64,000 bases of DNA from Nocardioides sp. (lineage in GTDB: Bacteria > Actinomycetota > Actinomycetes > Propionibacteriales > Nocardioidaceae): positions 124,001-188,000 of the forward strand of contig NZ_JASEEQ010000007.1 in NCBI RefSeq assembly GCF_030019515.1, given 5' to 3'. Under the pieces are notes generated by a model that was given only the letters and a program-made list of their open reading frames with translations, was not told the origin of the DNA and did not search any database. Both the position numbers and the translations under genes were made by a program. This document shows positions 45,238-52,991 of this stretch, one piece after another. Each line of letters begins with the position of its first letter. The first letter of the stretch is position 1.

Positions 45238-46755
45238 TCAGCCGCGGTCGAGGTCGAGGGTCTCGGGGGTGTGCAGCCGCACGAGGAACCGGCCGGCGTG
45301 GGTGGGGATCCGGTGGGTGGTCAGGAGCGAGACGACGATCATCGTGGTGAGCGCGAGCGGGAAGGTCCAGGCGGCGGGCTGGCCCATCAGCGCGTCGGCC
45401 CAGCCGGAGGGCCGGGAGGTGCCGAGGGTCCAGGCGATGGCGACGCCGCTGCCGAGCCCACCCGCCAGGAGCCCGGTGATCGCGCCGGGCGGTGTGAGCC
45501 GGCGCCACCAGATCCCGAGCAGCAGCAGCGGGCAGAACGTCGAGGCGGCCATCGCGAAGGCCAGCCCGACCGCCCGCGCGACGCCGAGGTTGGGCGCTGC
45601 GAGCGCCACCACGCACGGCACCGTGACCGCGACCACCGCGCCCAGGCGGAACGCCGCCACGCCGCCGAGCCGCCGGCCCGCCCACGGGCGTCCGGTGACG
45701 TCCTGGCTGAGCACCCCGGCGACCGCGATCGACAGGCCGGAGGACGTGGAGAGGAACGCCGCGAAGGCGCCCGCGGTCACCAGGCCGGTGAGCAGCTCGC
45801 CCGCGGGCCCGTCGAGCATGATCCGCGGGAGCTCGAGCACCAGCGCGTCCGAGCGCCCGGACTCGGCGAGCTCGGGCGCATAGACCCGCCCGAGGGCGCC
45901 GTACAGCGGCGGCAGGAGGTAGAAGACGCCGAGCAGCGCGAGCACGACGAGCGTCGTACGGCGGGCGGCGCGGCCGTCGGGGTTGGTGTAGAACCGGACC
46001 ACCACGTGCGGCAGCCCCATCGTGCCCAGGAACGTCGCGACGATCAGGGAGTAGGTGACGTAGAGGCCCTGGTTGCCACCCGCGGCGAGGGGCATCGACC
46101 AGCCGTCCGCCCCGGCCCGCAACGGTGTGGAGTCGCCGGCCCACACGACGAGCAGCACCGCCCCGGGAACCAGGAGCGCGGTGAGCTTGAGCCAGTACTG
46201 GAAGGCCTGGACGAAGGTGATGCTCCGCATCCCGCCGGACGTGACGTTCGCCAGCACCACGAGACCGACGATCACCGGGCCGACCCAGGTGGGCGCCCCC
46301 AACGTCGAGCGCAGCGTGATGCCGGCGCCCTGGAACTGCGGCAGCAGGTACAGCCAGCCGATGGCGACCACCAGCAGCGAGCAGACCGCGCGCACCGACC
46401 GCGAGCCCAGCCGCGCCTCCGCGAAGTCCGGGAGCGTGTAGGCGCCCGAGCGGCGCAATGGCGCGGCCACCAGCACCAGCAGCACCAGGTAGCCGGCCGT
46501 CCAGCCGACCGGGTACCAGAGCATGTCGGCGCCGAAGGTCAGCACCAGCCCGGCGACCCCGAGGAAGGAGGCGGCCGAGAGGTACTCGCCGCCGATCGCG
46601 CTGGCGTTCAGCCGCGGCCGGACCGTGCGCGAGGCCACGAAGAAGTCGCTCGTCGTACGCGAGAACCGCAGCCCCCAGGTGCCGATGACCAGCGTCGCGA
46701 TCGTCACCACCGCGACCGCGACGATGCCGGGCGCGGCGTCGAGGCCGGGGCTCAC
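45238..46755 (-). CDS. Sodium:solute symporter, monocarboxylate type
   Basis: SSS-family carrier of 505 aa, about 13 helices. It shares with ActP the stretch GGEYLSAASFLGVAGLVLTFG, LGTMGLPHVVVRFYTNPDGRAARRTT and SSGLSIAVAGVLSQDV, so a carboxylate such as acetate, pyruvate or propionate is the likely cargo. Last gene of a minus-strand operon with a kinase, a LytTR regulator and a small membrane protein, all overlapping by 4 bp. The upstream frame remains open but the GTG at 46755 fits the overlap. The regulator pair presumably senses the substrate. Confidence 0.88.
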   Translation of the reverse strand: MSPGLDAAPGIVAVAVVTIATLVIGTWGLRFSRTTSDFFVASRTVRPRLNASAIGGEYLSAASFLGVAGLVLTFGADMLWYPVGWTAGYLVLLVLVAAPLRRSGAYTLPDFAEARLGSRSVRAVCSLLVVAIGWLYLLPQFQGAGITLRSTLGAPTWVGPVIVGLVVLANVTSGGMRSITFVQAFQYWLKLTALLVPGAVLLVVWAGDSTPLRAGADGWSMPLAAGGNQGLYVTYSLIVATFLGTMGLPHVVVRFYTNPDGRAARRTTLVVLALLGVFYLLPPLYGALGRVYAPELAESGRSDALVLELPRIMLDGPAGELLTGLVTAGAFAAFLSTSSGLSIAVAGVLSQDVTGRPWAGRRLGGVAAFRLGAVVAVTVPCVVALAAPNLGVARAVGLAFAMAASTFCPLLLLGIWWRRLTPPGAITGLLAGGLGSGVAIAWTLGTSRPSGWADALMGQPAAWTFPLALTTMIVVSLLTTHRIPTHAGRFLVRLHTPETLDLDRG

Positions 46756-47129
46756 CGCTCCACTTCCGAGACCAGCTCGGCGAAGTCGCGCTCGTTCCGC
46801 TCGGCCCGGCGGACGTAGACCCACCCGAGGAGCAGCAGCGTGGGGTAGGCCACCACCCCGAGCAGCACCCACGCCAGCGGCGCCCCGAGCACCTCGACGT
46901 CGGCCAGCCGGGGGAACAGGTGGAACGCCAGGGGCAGCAGACCCAGGGTCAGCGCCAGCACCGAGAGCACCCCGACCGCCAGCCGGAGCTGCTCGCGCAG
47001 CAGCGAGCCCATGTACATCCCGCCCAGCCGGGTCTCGTCGTCGATGTCGGCCGTGCGGGCGGCGGGGGTACGGCGCCGCGGCGGGCCGGTCACCCGGACC
47101 CGCTCGGGCGCGGCCCCGGGCTCGCTCAC
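46752..47129 (-). CDS. Small two-TM protein, putative symporter partner
   Basis: 125-aa protein. Residues 1-~45 are soluble and basic (RVRVTGPPRRRTPAARTADIDDETRLGGMYMGSLLREQ), then come two helices, LAVGVLSVLALTLGLLPLAFHLF and LAWVLLGVVAYPTLLLLGWVYV, and a charged C-terminus (RRAERNERDFAELVSEVER). The overall shape and place beside a symporter resemble DUF485 next to ActP (35532-35897), without clear sequence identity. GTG overlaps the response-regulator stop and its own stop overlaps the symporter start, so it should be made in fixed ratio to the carrier. Confidence 0.78.
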   Translation of the reverse strand: MSEPGAAPERVRVTGPPRRRTPAARTADIDDETRLGGMYMGSLLREQLRLAVGVLSVLALTLGLLPLAFHLFPRLADVEVLGAPLAWVLLGVVAYPTLLLLGWVYVRRAERNERDFAELVSEVER

Positions 47130-47875
47130 GGGCCGGTCCGGTACTGGAGAAGCAGCTCGCGCAGCTCCCGGGTGTGCCGCCGGCTGACGCCGAGCTCGAT
47201 CGGAGGCTCGCCGACGACGACTGCGCAGTGGCCCGCATCCATCCGCACCTCGCGCACGTGGGCCAGCGACACCAGCAGGGACCGGTGGATGCGCACGAAG
47301 CCGGCGTGGGCCCACTCCTCCTCCAGCGCGGCGAGCGGGCTGCGCACCAGGTGCGAGCCGTCGCCGGTGTGCAGCCGCGCGTAGTCGCCGTGCGCCTCCA
47401 CGTGGGTGATGTCGGAGCGGTTCAGGAAGCGGGTCACGCCGCCCCGCTCGACCGCGACCTGGGCGTCGTCCCCGGCCGTCGTCCGGTCGCTCCCGGCCAC
47501 GACCCGGCGGACCGCCTCGGCCAGCCGGTCGGCGCGCACCGGCTTGAGCACGTAGTCGACCGCGTGGACGTCGAACGCCTCGACGGCGTGCGCCTCGTGG
47601 GCGGTCACGAACACGATCCGGGGCGGGGTGCGGAACCGGCCGAGCACCTGGGCGAGCTCGAGCCCGGTCAGGCCCGGCATCTGGATGTCGAGGAACACGA
47701 CGTCGACATCGAGGTCGCGCAGGATCCGCAGCCCCTCGGTCGCCGAGTCGGTGGTGAGCACCTCTCCGACCCGGTCGTCGCGCTCGAGCAGGTAGCGCAG
47801 CTCGTCGAGAGCCGGACGCTCGTCGTCGACGACGAGTGCGCGGAGCCGTGGATGGGTGGCCGCCGGGGTGCTCAT
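47126..47875 (-). CDS. LytTR-family response regulator
   Basis: Response regulator of 249 aa. The receiver domain holds the acidic pair DDE near residue 18, the phospho-acceptor Asp in VVFLDIQMPGLTG (~60), Thr in FVTAHEAHAV and Lys in YVLKPV. The LytTR DNA-binding domain follows (VERGGVTRFLNRSDITHVEAHGDYARLHT, FVRIHRSLLVSLAHVREV). LytTR proteins bind direct repeats upstream of targets; the natural target here is the operon's own symporter. Overlaps the kinase stop by 4 bp. Confidence 0.92.
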   Translation of the reverse strand: MSTPAATHPRLRALVVDDERPALDELRYLLERDDRVGEVLTTDSATEGLRILRDLDVDVVFLDIQMPGLTGLELAQVLGRFRTPPRIVFVTAHEAHAVEAFDVHAVDYVLKPVRADRLAEAVRRVVAGSDRTTAGDDAQVAVERGGVTRFLNRSDITHVEAHGDYARLHTGDGSHLVRSPLAALEEEWAHAGFVRIHRSLLVSLAHVREVRMDAGHCAVVVGEPPIELGVSRRHTRELRELLLQYRTGP

Positions 47876-48987
47876 GCGTGCACCCCGGGGGCGAACTTCG
47901 GCACCCGGACCACGACCTTCGTGCCCGCGCCCGGAGCGGTCTCCACGGCGAGGCCGAAGTCGTCGCCGAAGGCGTTGCGGAGCCGGCCGTCCACGTTGCC
48001 CAGGCCCGTCGAGTCGAGCGCGGAATCGCCGGCGAGGGCCCGCCGTACGACGTCCGGGTCCTCGCCCGCGCCGTCGTCCTCCACCTCGATCACGCACTCC
48101 TGGCCCCGGTCGCGGGCGACGATCCGGATGTGACCGCCGCGCTCCGCCGACTCGAGGCCGTGCCGGACGGCGTTCTCGACGAGCGGCTGGATGCAGAGGA
48201 AGGGTACGGCGACCGGGAGCACCTCGGGCGCGATGCGCAGCGTCACCTGGAGCCGCTCGCCGAACCGGGCCTGCTCGAGCAGCAGGTAGCGCTCCACCGA
48301 GCGGAGCTCCTCGGCGAGCGTCGTGTACTCGCCGTGCCGGCGGAACGAGTAGCGGGTGAAGTCCGCGAACTCCAGGAGCAGGTCGCGGGCCCGGTCGGGG
48401 TCGGTGCGTACGAAGCTCGCGATGGCGCCCAGCGAGTTGTAGATGAAGTGCGGGCTGATCTGGGCCCGCAGGGCGCGGACCTCGGCCTCCATCAGCCGGG
48501 TCCGGGACGCGTCGAGCTCGGCGAGCTCGAGCTGCGAGCTGACCCACTGGGCGACCTCGTCGGCCGCCCGGGCCAGGCCCGCGGTCGCGTGGGCGGGGAA
48601 CACCTGGAGGGTCCCGATCACCCGCTCCTCGACGACGAGCGGGCTGACGATCGCGGAGCGGACCGGGCAGCCGGGCACGTCACAGGGCAGCTCCACGCGG
48701 TCGAACATCCGCGTCCGCCCGCGCTCGACGGTCGCGACAGCGAGCCCCGGGCACTGCTCCTCGTGGTGCTGGCCGGTGCCGTGCCAGGCCAGCGCGGTGG
48801 CGGTGTCGGTGAGCGCGAGGGCGGGGCCGCCGAGCAGGTCGTGCAGGTGCCGGATGCTGCGCTCCGCGCTGGTGCGGGTCAGCCCCTCCCGCAGCGCCGG
48901 CGAGGCCAGTGACGCGGTGTGCAGCGTGCGGAACGTGGCCCGGTCGGCCTCCGTCCCGAGGTGCCGGCGACGCCACGAGCGAGTCAT
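47872..48987 (-). CDS. LytS-type sensor histidine kinase
   Basis: Soluble-looking kinase of 371 aa without clear membrane helices. Residues ~20-165 form a GAF-like sensor with Cys-containing ELPCDVPGCPVRSAIVSPLV, and the phospho-acceptor His is in ALRAQISPHFIYNSLGAIASF (H of PHF). The ATPase part shows CIQPLVENAVRHGLE, VEDDGAGE and GLGNVDGRLRNAFG. LytS/YpdA/BtsS-type kinases of enteric bacteria sense pyruvate or similar; a cytoplasmic metabolite sensor would fit the adjacent carboxylate symporter. ATG at 48987 is chosen; one 9 bases upstream is as likely. The methyltransferase gene ends 19-28 bases before it, so both can share a transcript. Confidence 0.87.
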   Translation of the reverse strand: MTRSWRRRHLGTEADRATFRTLHTASLASPALREGLTRTSAERSIRHLHDLLGGPALALTDTATALAWHGTGQHHEEQCPGLAVATVERGRTRMFDRVELPCDVPGCPVRSAIVSPLVVEERVIGTLQVFPAHATAGLARAADEVAQWVSSQLELAELDASRTRLMEAEVRALRAQISPHFIYNSLGAIASFVRTDPDRARDLLLEFADFTRYSFRRHGEYTTLAEELRSVERYLLLEQARFGERLQVTLRIAPEVLPVAVPFLCIQPLVENAVRHGLESAERGGHIRIVARDRGQECVIEVEDDGAGEDPDVVRRALAGDSALDSTGLGNVDGRLRNAFGDDFGLAVETAPGAGTKVVVRVPKFAPGVHA

Positions 48988-49014
48988 GGCCGACATCGTG
49001 GCCCGCGCAGCCCG

Positions 49015-49857
49015 TCAGCGGAAGTCGATGAGCAGCACGTCGGCGTCGGCACCGTCGGTCACCACGCCCGCCCGCCCGGGCGCCTCCGGCTCGCCGGCGG
49101 CCGCGGCACCGGGCCGCTCGACCGCCTCGGAGACGACCGCACGGTGGCACGCCGCGACGTACGGTAGCTGCATGCCGTCCATGCCCCGGCCGTAGTCGTC
49201 GTAGAAGGCGGCGACCTCGGCGAGCTTGTCGGCCCGCGCGCCCTCGTCGAGGACCGCGACGTTCGACCGGGACAGCGCGAGCTCCTGGATCGACTCGCGA
49301 TCCACGACCTGCCAGTGGCGGAAGGACTCGGTCTCGAGCGCGTCGAAGAGCGTGCTGGTCGCCAGCGGCTCCTCGGAGCGTGACTGCTCCTGGCTGCCGA
49401 TGATCCGACCGAGCTTGCGTACCCACGGGATGCGCTCGTCACGGACGTTCCACAGCACGGCGACCCGCCCCCCCGGCTTGAGGACCCGGGCGATCTCGGG
49501 CAGTGCGCGCTCGTGGTCGAACCAGTGGAAGGCCTGCGCGGCCACGACGACGTCGTACGACGCGTCCGGCGCCGGGATGTCCTCGGCCGTGGCGAGGGAC
49601 GTGCGGACCTCGGGCAGCCGCTCCCGGAGCACGGCCAGCATCTGCTCGTCGGGGTCGGTGGCGTGCACGTCGTGGCCGAGCGACACGAGTACCTCGGTCA
49701 GCTTGCCGGTCCCGGCGCCCAGCTCGAGCACCGTCGTGGGCTGGTCGCCGACCGCCCAGGCGGCGGCCGCGCGCGGGTAGGTCGGCCGGGCCCGGTCGTA
49801 GGCGGCGGCGACGGAGCCGAACGAGAGCGCGGGCGAGGTGGCGGGCTGGTCGCTCAT
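49015..49857 (-). CDS. SAM-dependent methyltransferase (UbiE/type 11)
   Basis: Class I methyltransferase of 280 aa. SAM motifs: VLELGAGTGKLTEVL (~residues 43-57), HATDPDEQMLAVL, AQAFHWFDHERALPEIARVLKPGGRVAVLW. The Trp/His-rich AFHWF after motif II is typical of type 11 enzymes acting on small molecules. The start is fixed by TAGCGT 7 nt before the ATG (leaderless). Divergent from the Fic-like gene with only 35 bp between start codons. It lies directly upstream of the kinase-symporter operon. The substrate is unknown. Confidence 0.87.
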   Translation of the reverse strand: MSDQPATSPALSFGSVAAAYDRARPTYPRAAAAWAVGDQPTTVLELGAGTGKLTEVLVSLGHDVHATDPDEQMLAVLRERLPEVRTSLATAEDIPAPDASYDVVVAAQAFHWFDHERALPEIARVLKPGGRVAVLWNVRDERIPWVRKLGRIIGSQEQSRSEEPLATSTLFDALETESFRHWQVVDRESIQELALSRSNVAVLDEGARADKLAEVAAFYDDYGRGMDGMQLPYVAACHRAVVSEAVERPGAAAAGEPEAPGRAGVVTDGADADVLLIDFR

Positions 49858-49864
49858 CGGGGCC

Positions 49865-49870
49865 ACGCTA
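49865..49870 (-). promoter_or_regulatory. -10 element of the methyltransferase gene, leaderless
   Basis: TAGCGT on the minus strand, 7-nt spacer to the ATG at 49857. Confidence 0.5.
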
Positions 49871-49879
49871 CCCGCTGGA

Positions 49880-49885
49880 TACGGT
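49880..49885 (+). promoter_or_regulatory. -10 element of the Fic-like gene, leaderless
   Basis: TACGGT, 7-nt spacer, GTG at 49893. It is only nine bases from the opposing -10 element, so the two promoters must compete or share regulation. Confidence 0.5.
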
Positions 49886-49892
49886 GATCCAC

Positions 49893-50618
49893 GTGACCAC
49901 AGACCCCTTGTCCCGCTTGGCTTCGCTCGAAGGCGTCCCGTCGGCGTACGCCGCCGCCCGCGATGGCATCGACGTGATGCTGCGGGACCGCGGCCTGCGC
50001 CGGACCTCCCCGGAGACGACGGCCGAGAGCCTGCTGCGCGGCGCACACGCCAGCGCGGTGCTCGAGGGGTCGGCCTCGACCCTGGCCCAGGTCCGGGCCG
50101 GCGAGGTCGACGAGGTGGCCGCCGACGCCCTGCGCGTCTCGACCGAGCTGCTCGGGCTGGTGCCGGCGCTGTCCCGCACGCCCCTGCAGGCGCTGGCCCG
50201 CATCCACACGCTCGCGTCGGTGAGCCAGCCCGAGGAGTCGCGCGGCCGGCCGCGCGACGCGGAGGCGGCCGAGCGGCTGCGCGGCGTGGGCGACCTGCTG
50301 GTCGCCGCCACCTCGGCGCCGGCGCTCGTACTCGCGGCCGTGGTGCACGCCGAGCTGGCCACGGCCGCGCCGTTCGCATCGCACAACGGCATCGTGGCGC
50401 GGGCCGCCGAGCGGCTGGTGCTCGTCGCGCGCGGCGTGGACGAGAAGTCGCTGGTGGTCCCCGAGGCCGGGCACCTCGCGCTGCGGGCGGCGTACGAGTC
50501 GAACCTGCGGGGCTACGCGACCGGCGGGTCCGCGGGCGTGCACTCCTGGTTGCTGTATGCCGCCGAGGCGTACGCCGCCGGCGCCGAGGCGAGCCCGCTG
50601 CGGCTGGCGGCGGAGTAG
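49893..50618 (+). CDS. Degenerate Fic-domain-like protein
   Basis: 241-aa cytoplasmic, mostly helical protein. Its layout resembles Fic proteins: an N-terminal helix with a possible inhibitory motif (AHASAVLEGSASTLAQVRAGEVDEV, near residue 50-74), LQALARIHTLA, and the Fic-loop equivalent HAELATAAPFASHNGIVARAAERLV near residues 150-172. The canonical loop HPFxxGNGRxxR is altered: the catalytic His is Ala, the GN becomes HN and the first Arg becomes Ile. AMP transfer is therefore unlikely. I recall similar proteins near the acs/HAD/ssd region of other actinobacteria. The GTG start is set by the leaderless promoter. Role unknown; perhaps a scaffold. Confidence 0.75.
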   Translation: MTTDPLSRLASLEGVPSAYAAARDGIDVMLRDRGLRRTSPETTAESLLRGAHASAVLEGSASTLAQVRAGEVDEVAADALRVSTELLGLVPALSRTPLQALARIHTLASVSQPEESRGRPRDAEAAERLRGVGDLLVAATSAPALVLAAVVHAELATAAPFASHNGIVARAAERLVLVARGVDEKSLVVPEAGHLALRAAYESNLRGYATGGSAGVHSWLLYAAEAYAAGAEASPLRLAAE

Positions 50619-50660
50619 GACCGCTTCGGTCCGCTACCTGGGTGGATGAGACTGGTCCCG

Positions 50661-50722
50661 GACTGGGTCTCGAGACGCGCCGTCGCGACCTCCTGCGTCG
50701 GTCGCGGGCGCTCCTCGACCTT
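50661..50722 (+). repeat. Dispersed intergenic repeat, copy 3
   Basis: Begins GACTGGGTCTCGAGACGCGC and runs through CGTCGCGACCTC and GGTCGCGGGCGC to TCGACCTT. Nearly base for base the minus-strand version of 16734-16796, and similar to 29826-29884. It again lies between convergent genes. Confidence 0.65.
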
Positions 50723-50733
50723 CGGGCATGCGA

Positions 50734-50772
50734 ACGGCACCCGGCGTTCGATGTGATTGGTCCGGGTGCCGT
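50734..50772. terminator. 11-bp stem hairpin with 17-nt loop
   Basis: ACGGCACCCGG pairs with CCGGGTGCCGT. Downstream of the Fic-like gene and its repeat copy. A terminator or the core of an old element. Confidence 0.45.
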
Positions 50773-51020
50773 CGCTGACACGTGCATCCGATGGCTACCA
50801 GGCGTGCAACATCCGACTGCTGCCGCGGGAAGGTCCCGGCCGGCCAGCGCCCTGTAGGAAGGGTAGATCGCCGCGTGGGTACCCGGATCACGTGCTGCCC
50901 TATGGAGTTCTGAGACCGTGTCTACGCCTCATCGTGCGCACGTTCAAGGACCTTCGAGGGTTGACTTCCGTGCTGCCGTGAGGGTGACCCGGCGACACAC
51001 CCGGAGGCGGGGGAGCGGGC

Positions 51021-51821
51021 TCAGGCGTCGGGGCGCCGCTTGCGGGAGTTGGCCCACAGCACGCCGCCGACGGCGACGACGCCGCCGACCGCCAGCGCCG
51101 CCAGGGTGGGCTTCGCCGGGGGCAGTGGCACCCGGGAGCGCAGGGCCACCGGCTTGGTGAACACCAGCACCGGCCAGCCCCGCTCCGCCGCGATCCGGCG
51201 CAGCTCCTTGTCCGGGTTGACCGCGTGGGCGTGGCCCACCGCCTCGAGCATCGGGACGTCGGTGACCGAGTCGCTGTAGCCATAGCTGCTCGCGAGGTCG
51301 TAGCCCTCGGCCGCCGCCAGCTCCTCGATGGCGCGCGCCTTCTCCTCGGCGTACGCGTAGTACTCGATGCCGCCGGTGTAGCAACCGTCGGCGATCTCCA
51401 TCCGGGTCGCGATCACCCGGTCCGCGCCGAGCATCTCGGCGATCGGCTCGACCACCTCGGCGCCGGAGGCCGAGACGACGACGACGTCGCGTCCGGCGAG
51501 CCGGTGCTCCTCGATCAGGCTGACCGCCTCGTCGTATACGAGCGGGTCGACGATGTTGTGCAAGGTGTCCGCGACGATCTCGCGGACGGTCGCGACGTCC
51601 CACCCGGCGCACAGCTGCGACATGAACTGCCGCATCTTCTCCATCTGGTCGTGGTCCGCGCCGCCGACCAGGTAGACGAACTGGGCGTACGCCGAGCGCA
51701 GCACCGCGCGCCGCGAGATCAGCCCGCCCGCCTGGAAGGGCTTGCTGAACGCCAACGTGCTCGACTTGGCGATGATCGTCTTATCGAGGTCGAAGAAGGC
51801 CGCGGTGGACCGGGACGCCAT
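51021..51821 (-). CDS. HAD-IB family phosphatase, C-terminal membrane anchor
   Basis: SerB-like HAD hydrolase of 266 aa. Motif I FFDLDKT (Asp11, Asp13), motif II VVVSASGAEVVEPIA, the lysine in EEKARAIEE, and motif III YGYSDSVTDVPMLEAVGHAHAVNPD are all present. A hydrophobic helix near the C-terminus (LAALAVGGVVAVGGVLW) with a basic tail (SRKRRPDA) anchors it to the membrane. Homologues lie divergent to ssd in mycobacteria (Rv3661, from memory) and streptomycetes. ATG at 51821 is supported by TACGAT six bases upstream. Substrate unknown; a phosphatidyl or phosphoserine-like substrate is possible. Confidence 0.88.
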   Translation of the reverse strand: MASRSTAAFFDLDKTIIAKSSTLAFSKPFQAGGLISRRAVLRSAYAQFVYLVGGADHDQMEKMRQFMSQLCAGWDVATVREIVADTLHNIVDPLVYDEAVSLIEEHRLAGRDVVVVSASGAEVVEPIAEMLGADRVIATRMEIADGCYTGGIEYYAYAEEKARAIEELAAAEGYDLASSYGYSDSVTDVPMLEAVGHAHAVNPDKELRRIAAERGWPVLVFTKPVALRSRVPLPPAKPTLAALAVGGVVAVGGVLWANSRKRRPDA

Positions 51822-51827
51822 GGCGCC

Positions 51828-51833
51828 ATCGTA
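51828..51833 (-). promoter_or_regulatory. -10 element of the HAD gene, leaderless
   Basis: TACGAT on the minus strand with a 6-nt spacer to the ATG at 51821. Confidence 0.4.
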
Positions 51834-51941
51834 GGCGGGCGCGGTCCACCGGACGTCCACAGGCACCGTGTCGAACCGCCTTGTCCACAAGGGCTCCCAG
51901 GCTCGGGTGGCGACGGCGGCGGCCGCGGGAACGATCGCCCC

Positions 51942-52991
51942 ATGACCGCTCCGCTGCTGATCACCCGCGACCAGTCCCTGCTCGACGAGCTGCTCCGCCT
52001 CGCGGCGGCTGCCGGCGTCACGCCGGAGGTCGCCTCCGACGGCGGCGCCGCGCTGCGAGGCTGGGCCCGGGCGCCGGTCGTGCTGCTCGGTGCGGACATG
52101 GCCGAGGACCTGGCCCGGATCTCGCCGCCGCGGCGGCCGCGGGTGTACGTCGTGTCCTGGACGGCGGTGCCCGACGAGATGTTCCGGGTGGCGGTCGCGG
52201 TGGGTGCGGAGAACGTCACCCAGGTGGGCCGCTCAGAAGGCTGGCTCACCGAGCTGCTCACCGACCTCGGTGACGCCGCGCCGGCCGAGGGGGTGGTGGT
52301 CGGCGTGGTCGGCGGCAGCGGTGGAGCCGGCGCCACGACGTTCGCGTGCGCGCTCGGCCAGGTGGGAGCCCGTCGCGGGCGGTCCGTGGTCATCGACGCG
52401 GACCCGCTCGGCCCGGGCATCGACCGGGTCCTGGGCCTCGAGGACCGCCACGGCGTGCGGTGGGACGGGCTGTGCCAGACGACCGGTCGGCTGAGCGCGC
52501 GGGCGCTGCGCGAGGCGCTGCCGCGCCGGGAGGACCTGGGCGTGCTCACCTGGCACGCCGGCGAGCCGGCCGTTCTCCAGGCGTTCGCGGTGCGCGAGGT
52601 GCTCTCCGCCGCCCGTCGCGGCCACGATCTGGTCGTGGTCGACCTGCCCCGCACCACCGGGCCGCTGGTCGACGAGGTGGTCGCCCGGTGCGACCGGCTC
52701 CTGGTGGTCGTGGTCCCGACCGTCGCCGGCGTGGCGTCCGCAGTCCGCACCTGCGCCCGCCACCCGGACCCGACCGGGGTCCGGCTGGTGCTGCGCGGCT
52801 CCGGGATCGACCCGCGGGCGGTGTCCCGCGCGACCGGCATCTCCGTGCTCACCACGATGCCCGACCAGCGCGGCCTCGGTGAGGCCCTCGACCTCGGGCT
52901 CGGCCCGGTGCGCAGCCGGCGTGCCGCCCTGGGCCGGGCCGCGACGGAGGTGCTCGACCAGCTCATGCTGCTGCGCGCGGCCGCGGCATGA
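51942..52991 (+). CDS. ssd: Septum site-determining protein Ssd / CpaE-like
   Basis: MinD/ParA-superfamily protein of 349 aa. Residues 1-~110 are a receiver-like domain without phospho-acceptor (LITRDQSLLDELLRLAAAAGV, VYVVSWTAV); the P-loop domain follows with VVGGSGGAGATTFACALG near 125-142, VIDADPLGPGIDRVLGLE and VVVDLPRTTG. The Walker A Lys residues are both missing (GGAGATT instead of GKGGVGKTT), so ATP hydrolysis is doubtful, as in other Ssd proteins. It heads the Tad pilus operon, where CpaE-type proteins position the machine. The stop overlaps tadA by 4 bp. Confidence 0.9.
   Translation: MTAPLLITRDQSLLDELLRLAAAAGVTPEVASDGGAALRGWARAPVVLLGADMAEDLARISPPRRPRVYVVSWTAVPDEMFRVAVAVGAENVTQVGRSEGWLTELLTDLGDAAPAEGVVVGVVGGSGGAGATTFACALGQVGARRGRSVVIDADPLGPGIDRVLGLEDRHGVRWDGLCQTTGRLSARALREALPRREDLGVLTWHAGEPAVLQAFAVREVLSAARRGHDLVVVDLPRTTGPLVDEVVARCDRLLVVVVPTVAGVASAVRTCARHPDPTGVRLVLRGSGIDPRAVSRATGISVLTTMPDQRGLGEALDLGLGPVRSRRAALGRAATEVLDQLMLLRAAAA

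Larger units (their letters stand above)
50619..51020. other. 402-bp gap between Fic-like and HAD genes
   Basis: No convincing gene. It contains the third copy of the dispersed repeat (50661-50722) and a long-loop hairpin (50734-50772). From ~50745 to ~50985 the sequence has visibly fewer G/C runs than its neighbours, for example GATGTGATTGG, CCCTATGGAGTTCTGAG and GGGTTGACTTCCG, and the frames are short. A decayed gene or old insertion is possible. Confidence 0.5.
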
